From NCBI GenBank assembly GCA_016758965.1, contig JAEPRB010000075.1, positions 62,001-126,000 on the forward strand: 64,000 bases of DNA, in the 5' to 3' direction. This stretch comes from Circinella minor. Taxonomy: Eukaryota > Mucoromycota > Mucoromycetes > Mucorales > Lichtheimiaceae. The position numbers and the translations under genes are program-made. Below, piece after piece: positions 12,987-32,345 of the stretch (positions are counted from its first letter, which is position 1; each line of letters opens with the position of its first letter). The notes under the pieces are model-generated. The model saw nothing but the letters and a program-made list of their open reading frames with translations. It did not search any database and was not told where the DNA came from.

Positions 12987-13287
12987 TCAAAAATTAGAAA
13001 AACCTCGGATCGGAATTGTAGATTCAGCCACAGAACGCTTTTTGCATATGGCAACAGTTGGCAAAGGTAACACATACTCTTCAATTTCTTCAGCTAGTTA
13101 TATATTAAATTGTTTAAAAGGTAGTAAAATATATATTAACTTTATTCGAAAATAGTTTGAGGGAGAAAAAGAGTAAAAGGAAGAGTAAAAATGGAGCAAG
13201 AAAAAAAAAGAAAAAAGGAATGAATAGCTCGCTATTTTATCAAATTCGAGCTTTACCATTCATCCCAAACAAATAATGGTGTTTCAT
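12987..13287 (-). CDS. putative 45-residue protein of unknown function
   Basis: I do not recognise it. Two exons, 13257..13287 and 12987..13093, are joined by a 163-nt intron with donor GTAAAG and acceptor TAG. The phases fit and give about 45 residues from MKHHYLFGMN to a TGA at 12987. The second exon has balanced composition (EEIEEYVLPLPTVAICKK, then RSVAESTIPIRGFSNF) and is clearly less AT-rich than its surroundings. It sits between the 3' end of UPF1 and the 5' end of RRP9, ending only 95 bp upstream of the RRP9 start. It could instead be a leader ORF of the RRP9 transcript. Confidence 0.35.
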
Positions 13288-13608
13288 ATGTATGAAAAGA
13301 AAAATAGAAGATAAATGATAAAGTGTGTCTCCTACTTTTTTAATACACATATGCTTCATATATTGAGCGTAGTATATGTATGTATAAATTTACACCCAAT
13401 TTGTTGTTGTCTTTTCTTCTTTACCCCAATAATAGTAGCAAATTTGTGTATGTTGTAAAAAAAACTTCACCGAACCCTATCCTTTTTTTTTTGAAACCGT
13501 AACAAAGAGAAGATAAAAAGAGGAGAGGATGAAAGAGATAATATTTCTTTGTATATATTTATGTGTGCGCTTGAATGTTTGTACGATCCCCTCCTAATTT
13601 CTCTTCTC
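13288..13608. other. short intergenic region downstream of UPF1
   Basis: AT-rich with poly-A/T tracts (13481-13492). It serves as the UPF1 3' flank; no gene seen. Confidence 0.5.
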
Positions 13609-17729
<4,121 letters not shown>

Positions 17730-19004
17730 TTGCAAAGGACTACAAAAAGCCGTTAAACCTCCAAAAGTTAGGTTGTATCTTTTTTAAACCTTTGGGTCTT
17801 GTGGAGCAAGAGCCCTTCAACTGTGAAAAAGTCACAGTCAGACCCGGCTGAATTATTTTACCGAACCGCAGCACCAAATTTTTGAAGATGAAACCTGATA
17901 CATAAATGTTTGAGATCAGATGTCGTATAATGGTTTTGTGTGTATAAAAAAGAGTATTTAGCAACATGATTATATTATAATCACTTGACTACGTAGCTTA
18001 TACTCAATTGAAATCTTTCGTGACATCAACGATAGTAACTATACCCATCTATTTAAGTACGTACGTACGTAAATCAATTTCCATCTTTTTTATTTCTTTT
18101 CTGTTCATTATACACAAATATAAAATGATTTGATACGCAGCTTTAATTATTTAAAATAAATATGCAAAATAAAAATACGGAGTATGTTATATTACTGTTC
18201 AATCATATCGAAATTATAGGTAGCCACTTTGGTATACAGTACTTACTCTATACCGGTCCGTGTTAACTTTGCTTCAAAGAATTAATAAATAAAAACTCAT
18301 TGTCTTTCTTGTGATAGTTTTTTTCACAGTCGTAAAAATGCTGTTGAGCATAGTTTATGTGTGAAAAAGCGAGTTTGGTAGGAAAAGATATGTATCAATT
18401 TGGTCATAGATTGTTTTTAGTTTAGATACCTATTGATCTCTTAACGCATGAAGCATACACAAGTCCTTATTTTTATCATGTGAGATCTCTTTGTACCATA
18501 CTGCATATTCTAATGGTAATAATAGTGATCAATAAATATATGATAGTGATATGAATGCAGGAAATATAATAAAGAAATAATTTTTAAAACTTTAAACAAT
18601 CATGTATTTTTTTATTATTTGAAGAACGAAAAAAAAGTGCTAAATGATAACATCAAAAAATGAGCAAGTAGTAGAAGTTGGTGTATTCAATAAGAAAAGT
18701 ATCTTCTTTGAATAGTTACGCGATATGCTGTTAAATATCATGCAAAGAGGATGATTACATCCATTTTTTTAATGATTTGTATATTTGAGATAAGAAATAC
18801 GGCTAGTATATCAAAATAAAATATCTAAAATTTTCATGTAAAAAGAAACTTTACATTACCACGGTGGTGATAAGCTTAGTATATTTAACGGTTGTTTAGC
18901 AACAAACATACGGATAGCTCTATTTTTTTTTTCGGGCAGTTGATATAAATTTGAATTCCCCCTCCCTCAACGCTCCACAAGCACCCAAAAAAAAAAAGAC
19001 GATA
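17730..19004. other. divergent upstream region of UPF1 and CCZ1
   Basis: About 1.28 kb between two divergent start codons. The first 160 bp next to UPF1 is richer in GC and has a perfect 7-bp inverted repeat (17820-17838). A (GTAC)n run of about 15 bp lies at 18057-18071. The rest is AT-rich and no gene is supported. Confidence 0.55.
17820..17838. repeat. 7-bp perfect inverted repeat upstream of UPF1
   Basis: ACTGTGA and TCACAGT arms are separated by 5 bp (AAAAG), about 91 bp upstream of the UPF1 ATG. It could be a hairpin in the UPF1 5' leader or a dyad binding site; function unknown. Confidence 0.45.
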
Positions 19005-21397
19005 ATGAGTAGTAGTAGTAGTACTGTAGCCTCGACGACAATAACGATGCCACAACTTGGGCGAACACCACCCACCTTATCGTACTTTTGTGTCTACAAT
19101 CCATCACTAGCACAATCCGAAGAAAATACCAAAGATCAAATTCTCTACTATACTGCTAAAAAAGTCGTTCCGGCTGATGTCAAGATGAAGCAAGTTGGAT
19201 TAGCACAAGCTTTAGTTAATTTCAGCTCGTAAATACATTACCCTTTTTCTTTTTCTTTCTTCTTCTCCCCACATTATAAAATAATGGAAAAACTAATACA
19301 TATAAGTTTGATATATTTGTATGCATGATTGTTTCTTTTAATAGAGCATTTTCACCTTCTCATCCAGCACAAAATGTCCACTCACAAAAGAACCGACTTG
19401 TTTTTTATCAACCAGAACCGGGTTTTTGGCTACACATGTGTATTGAACTTGGTGTATTAAGAAAACAAGTCAAGGATAATAAAGGGAAAGAGAAGCTCGT
19501 TACGGAATATCTTGATTCACAGCTCAACGATCGAGCGATTGAAAGTGTATTGAAATTAGGTTATGAACAATTCAAACTATTGAATGGTATGATGACATCG
19601 ATATTAGATATATTGGATCGACGTGTATTGATGCATCGGATTGAAGAGTTTTTCTCGGAGTGGATATGGCAATGGGATTTTGATCGATTGGATCAGATGA
19701 TATTTTCAGGTGTATTTAATGGTGTGCCGACCATTCGATATAAAGATGATACCAAGCGATTGAAAATACTGGATCAGTCATTGCAAGAAGAATATGGGGT
19801 TGCCCATGTTATGATATTGGATGAAAAACGTGATTTGGTATATCGTTCGAATACATTAAGTATGGTGGATGTAAGAGCGTTACGTAGATATGTTTGTCAG
19901 ATGCAGGAAAATCACCAAGGTGCGACGGAGCAAGACAAACCTACTTCCTCATCATCAGCATCTTCAGTTAAAAAAGATAAGGTAGTTATTGTTAGGAGAG
20001 ATAGTAAAAAAAACAACAGAAATGAAGTTGAATTGTAAGACAATAATAATAATAATATATGTATATGTATGTAATCTCATGAAAATACAGTTCTCAGGAT
20101 TCAAATCGTTTACACGAACTTTATCAAATACCCATATCCTTGATTACTTTTCATCATCATCAAATACTAAAGACAAAAAAACAGATGATTCATCCGGTAC
20201 TGAAGAAGAAGGAATAGATGAGGAACAACAACAAGAACAGGAGCAAAATCAACAAAGCGATGCATCATCTAGTGAAGAACAGTTAGCAGAATCTGTTCAT
20301 GGTGAATTCCATGAAATCGTAAGACTTTATCTGAGCAGTAGGTCTGAACTTGCAATGGAAGAACAAGAACTTCTTGAAGAATATCTTTTAGTTCTGTATA
20401 AGGTATGCATGTACACACACGCAGCGATATATAAACATGAAATACATTGACTTGCTAATAAAAATATATATAATAACAAATAGCATAAAAGTAACTTGAT
20501 ATGGAGTTTCTTAATACCCTCATTTGCTGATGGTGCTGACGAATTTATTAGCAGCCCAACTGCTCTTACTGAACTTGAGAATCATCTTACAAATCATAAT
20601 TTGGATACTATTGCTACTAGTTTAAAGGAGGACAAAGATACCAAACAAGACAAAGGGTAAGTTTTACTTTATTTTTTTTACATAAAATAATCAAGTGGAT
20701 TAGTATTTGAATTTATTTTTCTCAACTCTGTTTTTTTTCTATATCTCTTTTTTTTATATCCATGTATATATAGTTTATCATTAGGAAAGCATTTTAGATG
20801 TTTTTATTATGATAATGCAACGTTAAATATGCGATCTACTTTATTGGAACAACGAAAGGATTCTTTTACTATTAGTAACGATATGTTTTTACAGCTATTG
20901 GATCTTAAAAACGATTTTGAAACGTAGGATATAACAGAAAAAGAATAGAGATTTCTGATACAAAAAAATATCTCATTTTTATTTTATAAACATTTTTAAT
21001 ATTAGACTTCCTAATACAACTGAAGTATACACACGCTCTACTGGTAATTATTGGATAGCAGGCCAACGAGTATATAACAAACATGGTCGAAAACAAGAAC
21101 GTCGTCGATCTCAAACAAATGGTGATGCAACAAGTGATCATCAAGAACCACCCACAGAAGATGAAGAAGATGAAATTGTTACAGAAAGGAAACGTAGCCC
21201 AGATGATTATACAGAAATGTATTTAGTAGCGGCAAAAAAGGATACTTCATTAGCAGATGTAGAGGGTATGTATATTAATAGTTTATTGAAAGTAAATGTT
21301 GTATATCTTCTTTGCTAAGTAATACGTGAATTTACAATTAATGTTTGTAGAAACGATACGGAAAATGAGTGTATCTTTGGTGGACCTATGTATGTGA
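19005..21397 (+). CDS. CCZ1: CCZ1, subunit of the MON1-CCZ1 GEF for Ypt7/Rab7
   Basis: Seven exons: 19005..19228, 19345..20003, 20098..20402, 20484..20656, 20774..20923, 21006..21265 and 21351..21397, about 605 residues. The ATG at 19005 is chosen because the upstream in-frame codon at 18951 is TTG. The N-terminus shows the CCZ1 longin signature: LSYFCVYNPSLAQSEEN, KDQILYYTAKKV, VGLAQALVNFSSAF, VFYQPEPGFW. Later regions include a long acidic insert (TEEEGIDEEQQQEQEQ) and the terminal longin (YLVAAKKDTSLADVEETIRKM). CCZ1 with MON1 activates Ypt7 on late endosomes and vacuoles. The junction at 20003/20098 is the least certain. An alternative splice of the last exon (donor at 21390, acceptor at 21456) would add about 15 residues and run into the opposite-strand gene. 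Confidence 0.92.
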
Positions 21398-21430
21398 TAT
21401 ATATGTATCTATTTACAATAATTATTTTAT

Positions 21431-22701
21431 CTATATATTTTTTCGTTGATGGAAAGCTATCCATCCTTCTCGTCGAGGCGATGATCGTTTAGCCCATCTA
21501 TAGTATTAATGATGGTTGTATATATATAAAACAATGTATATGAATAACAGTAATAATTGAGAATAAGAAAGCTGATCAAAAAATATTAGCTTGATTACTT
21601 ACAATTCCAATAAACGACCCCGTTTCAATTCATCATTATAGCCAGCTCGAGGAAGTAATGTTTCAATCATATCAAATACTTGTTGTGGTTTAGGTTCAGT
21701 AAATTCTTCACTAATCCATTGTTGTGGTGGAAGTTCAAAGTCGATAATTACATCAGGTGAACGTTGATGTCGTAATTCAAAGCCATCACCCTTTTTAAAC
21801 ATGAGTAAGATTTCTTTACTTGAACTGATATATGGACTTGGTTCATCAAGCATATCGTTGTTGATTGATTTTTTAAACCATACGAGATTTTCGACATATT
21901 TACAGTCTATTTATTATTTACACAGTTTTTATTAATTAATTCCTCTTTTAATATATTAATTACGCATATCAACAATTGCTCTTATTTTATTTTTTTACCT
22001 AATGCATCCATCATTCGAACAACATCTGCTTGTAGAAGTTTATGTGTCCAGACAAATACAAGACCAGCTGACATATGGTCTACAACCTTTTTCAATAAAT
22101 CCATCTAATAGAAATAAAAAGGTAATAACCCCTCGAAATCAATTTTCAATCGACTTCATATGTAAATAAAAATATTCAAAATAAGTGAAAAAGATATAAT
22201 ACTTACTACTTGTTTAATGTCCCAAGTACAACGTCCATCGTTACGACCATCCTTGATATAAAATTCCCATGGCGGGTCCACCAAAATACCTTCCAATGAT
22301 GAAAGTTCAGGTTGGGCTTCACCCAATATTTCTTCTAATACACTTGTAGAATTCATCATGTCATCCAATTCGTAATAATGAGAACGCTCTTCCTTAATCA
22401 CCGATTTCATTGCTAGAGGCAGAATTTGATGAACACCACTATATAAATCATTCGGTATACGAACATTGGAAATGTATTCTTCTGGTGTATCTACTTTGGG
22501 CTTTTTAGCACCAGCAAAGTATTTAGAAAGAAATGCTTGTCGCACAGGAGCTGCTGCTGGTACAACAGCTTTGGATTCTTCAAGAGCTGATGTCTTATTA
22601 GGTTTTTTCATCAATAACCTAATAATATGATTATATCCAGTATTAGTATTAGTAAAAAAAAGCCAGTGTATATATATATATCCATCACTTCCACCACATT
22701 G

Positions 22702-22743
<42 letters not shown>

Positions 22744-24556
22744 GCTTACATCTCAGTTGTAAAAAGTCCTCGTCGCCATTCTTGTTTTGCTTTCCAATAA
22801 GCATGGCGAGTATGTGGATCAAGAAAGGGTTCCATAAACGTTTTGTAAATTTCTAATCGTTCACGCCATTCTTTTTCCCAATCATGCTTCCGAATATTAT
22901 TTAAATTGACACGTTCAGGTTCGGCGGAATCCATAAAATCGTCTTCATCATCAAAAATAAATGAAGGTCGTGGAGGTGGCATATTTTTTACCATAGTGGT
23001 AATACTACGTTTTGATGATGCTGTCGAAGTTGTCCGCGCTACGCGTGGTGCTACTGCCTTTTTAGGTAGTGCTGGTTTAGATGTTTGTGTCCTTAAATAC
23101 AATTCCCACAAGATAAGAAAAAACTGGGGTTTTTAATATCGAAACAAAACAATAACATCAAGTCAAAAAGTAACGAAAAGAAACAGAAATATGAATAAAT
23201 CTTACAATCCACTACGACGATGATACTGTTTGAGCCACTCATTTACATCTTGTTCAGCTTGCCTTACATCTTCTGCCTTCCATTCTGGACCTAATTCTGT
23301 AGTTGGGATTTCCCCAGGCGGTGCGCGATCCTTATGGATTTGTTTCAATTTACCACCCACCATTTGATATGAATCATCCTTAAGCTTGTTTTCAGCAACA
23401 AGTTTACGATAATAATTCATACATTGATAACCGACACGATGAGGAATTCCTTTACTAAATAAGCCCCACGATGCACCAATTTTCCAACCTTTTTCCATCC
23501 ATTCTTTATATCGATTCATAAATAAACCATGTTCATGTTTCGACCAACCACCATTTTGTTGACCTTCACCGGGAATAACAAATCGATAATAATATCCTTC
23601 AGGGTTCTAAAAACAATTAATATATAGATGCATAATCAACATCTTCATCAGATATCATCATCTACAATTCCGTTCTTCCCCCTCCTTCCATACGATCCAT
23701 TTTGCATTTTTCAGGCTTACAATGTATCGCCCTTCCCAAGCTTTAATACGTGGGGCTTGCCATTCTTTAACAGCTGATTCAATAAACACATCTTCTCCAA
23801 CATGTTTTCGTTTGGTAGGAACAGGTGTTGATAATTTGATTGCGGTTGTCGACATTGTCGACATTGTCGATGGTGGTGGTAGTGATGGTGGCGATGATGA
23901 TGACGACGATGACAATAGATTAGTAGCAGTGGAAGTCTTAGTGGTATCGACAGTAGGTACAGCAGATACAGATAATGATTCCATTTGTTCTTCAATTACT
24001 GTTTCTTTTTTAATAACTTGTTTACCTTTGCCTTGTATATGACTTTCTTCAGTTGAGATAACTTCATCCCAAAAGCCAGGACTATCTGCAAACTCATCGT
24101 TGAATGCTCCTGTACTATTGTCTGTCCCCTCATCATCGTCGTCCATAATGTCGTCGTCATTTTCTTTTTTCAATTTGAGAGCTTTCTGAAATAAGTCTGA
24201 ACTACCTGAAGAAGACGATGACGATGCAGGCGAATTGATCAGTTTAGTAGAGAACGAATTACCGACTGTGCTGTCATTGTTACAATTATTACTACTACTG
24301 GTACCAAAAAAACCCTGTAAATGTTGAATAATATATAACATTCAGTTTTCAAAAAACGTATAGATTCATATAGTAAATAATAAAAAAAAAAGAAAAAGAA
24401 ATAACTGACCTGGATTCCTGTTGCTGCTGTTCCTGAATCGCTTTCTGGGGTTCCAAGTTTTCGTCTTTTGGAAAGAGATAAACTTAGTGTTTTTCCACTA
24501 CTAGTGCGCATAGAGGTAGGCGATCGAGAAGTAAAATTAAATGAATCACCCGTCAT
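21431..24556 (-). CDS. MT-A70 adenine methyltransferase with N-terminal Myb-like domain (candidate MTA1-type 6mA enzyme)
   Basis: Eight exons: 24410..24556, 23721..24314, 23206..23606, 22750..23091, 22207..22618, 21999..22104, 21603..21906 and 21431..21497, about 790 residues. The N-terminal 240 residues are low-complexity with acidic runs. About 268-350 is a Myb/SANT-like domain (GGWSKHEHGLFMNRYKEW, WGLFSKGIPHRVGYQC). The C-terminus (about 600-790) is MT-A70: catalytic DPPW (about 609-612) in GILVDPPWEFY, a VWTHK strand and a LELWAKRSSPRREGW ending that resembles the family LELFAR...GW end. DPPW fits an active enzyme, unlike METTL14-type partners. In early-diverging fungi, MTA1-type enzymes make symmetric DNA N6-methyladenine, so this is the leading guess. 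METTL4 or an RNA enzyme remain possible. Confidence 0.85.
22704..22741. repeat. (TA)n microsatellite inside an intron
   Basis: About 38 bp of TA repeat in the intron between exons 4 and 5 of the MT-A70 gene. Shorter TA runs lie near 41609-41638, 45640-45667 and 53080-53101. Confidence 0.9.
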
Positions 24557-25724
24557 TGTATCTTTTTTTTTTTTTTTTTGCTTCTCTTTACTACAAAAAA
24601 GAGAAAGAGAAAGATAAAAAAAAAATTATATTTTGTCACGAAAAAAGTAAAAGCGCGACTCGCTGCGGGGACGCGTTTTTAGCGGAGTTCTCGCCAACTT
24701 TTCTCTCAATAGTGCATTCAAATAAAAAGTATTGGAACGATGGGAAAATCAAAAGAATAAGAAGGAAATGAGAAACGACTATGGTTAAATGTAACGTATA
24801 GATGAAAACTTATATATCAGATGTAATATTATATAAGGTAGTCCATATAAAGGTAACATTATATTTTGTATCGATTCACAGCTGTTAATATCTACCCAAG
24901 TATCGAGTTGGAAAGATGTAGAAAATGCTCCAATAGTAGTTAGTAGTGGTATCAGGGAAGAATGACATGAGTTTTATATTATATTAATGAGGCCCAATGA
25001 TAGCAATAATAATCCATCATATATTTCATTGATATGTTTAATATAAAATACGTAGTAGAATAATCATTATTATTAAAAAGAGAAACTGTAACTCATGACA
25101 TTTTTGATGTCTTATTTCTTATTGTTACGTATTGTTTCTTTCTAGATTTTAAAGTTTGTGAGCATGTTGTCAGAAGCTTTGGCTGACGACCTCATGTGCT
25201 GCGGGACGCACCGCCACTGTGCCCAGGTCTAGGGACCAGTTGCTTCTATCTTTGGGAGTTGTGTATACTAGAGTAGCGATATGCTTAAAAACAATTTCTT
25301 ACGTATTTTCTTAACTCTTGGAAATTAACTCGATAAACTCCTAGGTAACACAAGTTCTCGATATTGTAATAATACATCACCTTTTACAGACATTTAACGT
25401 TTTTCTATTAGAAATCAATGGCTATCTCTTTATTATTATATCACATAGCATAGTTATGATACAGAAAAAATAATTTTACTATCAACATTTTTTAAGTCCA
25501 TAAATACACAATAGTTTAGTAACTGCTTGTCAAAACAGAAAATTTGTCGATCCTGACTACATACTATATATATTAGTTAGGATGATGATAAAGGCAACAT
25601 GTGTGTATCCAGTTCGTGACGAGGAATATGATAGCGAACATTATATTGTGTAATACTCTGCGGTCAATGTACAAATTTTTGGTGATGGTTATATTTTATT
25701 GTTTGGAGTTGGTTATTTTACTTA
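24557..25724. other. intergenic region between MT-A70 gene and DHX16
   Basis: About 1.17 kb. It holds the MT-A70 upstream region (poly-T near 24560-24580) and, embedded in AT-rich sequence, a GC-rich structured island at about 25165-25250, annotated separately. No protein gene is supported. Confidence 0.6.
25165..25250. ncRNA. candidate structured non-coding RNA (GC-rich island)
   Basis: About 65% G+C over 25181-25246 in a strongly AT-rich background. Predicted pairings by eye: GTCAG/CTGAC (25169-25187), GGGaCGCA/TGTGCCC (25203-25224), GGTC/GACC with a 4-nt loop (25226-25237), and an enclosing GAAGC/GCTTC (25173-25177 with 25242-25246) as an alternative to the first. There is no open frame of note on either strand. 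I tried to match it to U1-U6, U3, SRP, RNase P/MRP and 5S by memory and could not. Strand unknown. Confidence 0.3.
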
Positions 25725-29678
<3,954 letters not shown>

Positions 29679-30258
29679 TTTGGTTTGATCGCAGAAGAAA
29701 TAAAAAGATTGAAGGAACTAAGCTGAACATTTTTTATTTTCAATTTTTCCAAATATTACCGCAGTTGTGTATCCTGCAAATTCTCCCATATGTGACAACA
29801 TAACAAAAAAAATCGTTGTCATACAGTTGCATATTGTAATACAATTTATATTTTATTTATTATGGTTGCTATGGATATATAATTAACTTTTAAATATGAC
29901 AGTTTTTAGATATACAAAAATATCAACAAGGAAGTACGTCGTCAATATGCTCTTACTATTAGTAAAAATTACACCAGGCAGTACTGATCTACTTAAGATG
30001 ATTATATTAAAAAAACATGACAATAAATTAAACAGCTACATATAATGACATAATCTACAAGAATATGATGTAGGTTCATACTTCATATCAATAAATATTT
30101 ACATAATTCTACAGAGACTATAAAAATAAATATGGATTGGATATGATGACTAAATTTAGTGAAAATTCATGTTGAAAAAGTCAGCTTTATATATAAGGTT
30201 TTTTTTTTTACACACACACTATAACTACACTTTAAACTCTTTATTTCTTAACAGAAAA
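29679..30258. other. divergent promoter region of DHX16 and PEX39-like gene
   Basis: About 580 bp, AT-rich, with no gene. T-rich tracts precede the plus-strand ATG at 30259. Confidence 0.55.
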
Positions 30259-31133
30259 ATGCCAAACGAAACAGACATTGAAACATTCCAAGCATTCAGT
30301 AATTACGATTTCGATAATGACCAACAGTTTCAGGTGTGTTGAAAAAGAAAGTACATTCATATACAAATATAATAACTTTTCGGGTCATTGTTACTTTTAT
30401 TATTACTATTATAAACAGACAGGCATGTCAAGCATTCTAAAACAGTCAGAAGAAGATCCTTCAACTCAAAAAGATGTGGTTGAACGTGCAAAATGGTTTT
30501 ATTATACAAAGTAAATATTATAGCCTTTTTTTTTTATTTGGGTGGTTGAGTATCAATAAAGGTGGGGGGCATAAGTAAAAAAAAAAAGGAAGAGTTACCA
30601 TACCTACACAAATATAATATAAATACACTAATTATGCACACATACACATTAAACAAAATATTATGTATAAAGATTTTTCAAGAGTTTTGATCTAGAAGCA
30701 TTCCGAGAATGGAATAATAATAAAGATAATTCGAAAATAGAGGAAACAAAGAATATTACTGAAACTACCCAAGGAACAGACGCCAGGGAACCTGCTAATA
30801 CTGATTCAAAAGAAAATAAGGATGGGGAAGATGATAAACCACATCGATTTACTTTTCAGGAGTTGGTCGAAATGATTGAATCAGGAAAAGAAATCCCAGG
30901 TAAAATAATTATTACATATAAAAATTTATGTATTTTCTCTCGGTCTCCAAACCATCTCCTGATAAAAGCTGATTTGGTTACTTTGAATAGGTATCCGTCA
31001 AATTCCAAACAAGATTAATGAAGGTACACCAAGTGAACCAAAACTTTCAGTTCGACAAAAACCTTGGGAAACATCAACACCAGCAACTACTACAGAAACA
31101 ACAGCATCGACATCACCATCATCTTCAGAATAA
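30259..31133 (+). CDS. KPWE-domain peroxisomal protein (PEX39/C6orf226/Yjr012c-like)
   Basis: Four exons: 30259..30333, 30419..30510, 30673..30899 and 30991..31133, about 178 residues. The N-terminal part (ETDIETFQAFSNYDFDN; AKWFYYTKFFKSFDLEAF) is helical. The C-terminal part is the KPWE domain: FTFQELVEMIESGKEIPG, IRQIPNKINEG, then SVRQKPWE, with a Thr/Ser-rich tail. This F..L...I.xGK.xPGI...P...(R/K)xKPWE layout is shared by Pex14-related KPWE proteins and by the recently described PTS2-import factor PEX39. Expected role: helping the PEX7 pathway import PTS2 cargo into peroxisomes. Family assignment is from motif recall. Confidence 0.75.
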
Positions 31134-32225
31134 TAATAAAAGACTAGTAGGATTGCATTTTACAATCTTACAAAAAAAGTATTGTATAATGACAGGATAG
31201 AAAAAAACAGTTTTTCTCATTGACAATTTTTTTTTTTTGGTGGGGGGAGAGAAAAGATATAGAGCTTATCTTTTTTATGTGGCAAAGAGGAGGTTATTAT
31301 AAGCAAAATATGTGCAGGAAAGAAAGGAGAATTTTATAGACTTGAATTTTATATACTGAGATTAGTGAATTTTAATCATTGGTTGTAAGGGTTAGAGTGG
31401 TAGCTTTTTAGAGTTACTCCTTTATGGATAACCTTTTTTTTTTTTTTTTGCGTATAAAAAAAGGCTCAACAGCAGTAACGCCTGCGTTAAACGACTTAAA
31501 GTCATGAAAGTAATAATAAATTAAAGAAAGCAACAGTATGTAATAATTTATCGTAATGATAATTCTTTAATAAGTATATCCATATTATTGACATTAATCG
31601 TTCTTGATATAGTTTCCTATATACATATATACGGTATGCTTTAGCATGATTAGTAGTTATAATTCGGTGTGAATATCGCGGCACATGTACATATTGGCGT
31701 TTCGCTATTTGTCATTCTTATAATGCATGTTAAACCAAATATATAAGGAGTGGGGTCAAGAGATGACTCACCCTACTTTTTATCTTACGTAGGAATTGTT
31801 TACGTACGTATTTATTATTTAAAGTTGCTTGTACGTTACACCCTGTTAAAAAGGCTTCAAATTTACTTTACAGATCACTTTTTTTTAAAAAAAAAAAAAA
31901 ATATGTGGTCTATCCTATTTGTGCAGCTGTCAAATGTATATGAAGAGCAACTCGTCACTTGATAATCCCAATGATCAATTAATTCATTGTTACATAAGCT
32001 ATATATACATACTATTTACTTTAGTAAATAACAATTATTATAACTTCCTTACTTTGAGTACGTAGTATTTCTATTAATAGATATTGATAACATACAACAA
32101 CAATCAATATATAAACAGAAAGATGATCAAATTGTTATTCATTAATTTTATGACAATACGGATAATTATAAATTGGATTGTCATGGTGAATCATAAGCAA
32201 CAGTGGTACGGGTGATGATTTACTA

Positions 32226-32345
32226 CTAACAATAATGCCATGCCAACGCTTCGTCTTTTTCTTGTCTATTACGTAATTCTTGTGCAATACTGTACAAGAA
32301 TCCTGTTCCTTTCATCTCGCCCCTTAATCCTATTTTTACTGACAT
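32226..32345 (-). CDS. putative 39-residue small protein
   Basis: Unrecognised. The ATG at 32343-32345 follows an A-run (AAAAAAAAATG). The frame reads MSVKIGLRGEMKGTG, then FLYSIAQELRNRQEKDEALA and WHYC before TAG. Amino-acid use is balanced and the DNA is less AT-rich than its flanks. A GTTAGT donor overlaps the last codons and an AG acceptor lies just after the ATG, so this could be an internal exon rather than a complete gene. Confidence 0.35.
   Translation of the reverse strand: MSVKIGLRGEMKGTGFLYSIAQELRNRQEKDEALAWHYC

Noticed and set aside
17740..17967. 75-codon minus-strand frame directly upstream of UPF1
   Set aside because: No good splice or start context and no recognisable motif; more likely UPF1 leader or promoter.
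18057..18071. (GTAC)n palindrome and many TACGTA sites
   Set aside because: TACGTA sites are about as frequent as expected for this base composition, so no claim of a shared operator is made.
21457..21503. Extra last exon of CCZ1
   Set aside because: The unspliced stop at 21395-21397 gives an ending that matches the CCZ1 family length; the open frame there is explained by the MT-A70 last exon on the other strand. Kept only as a finding.
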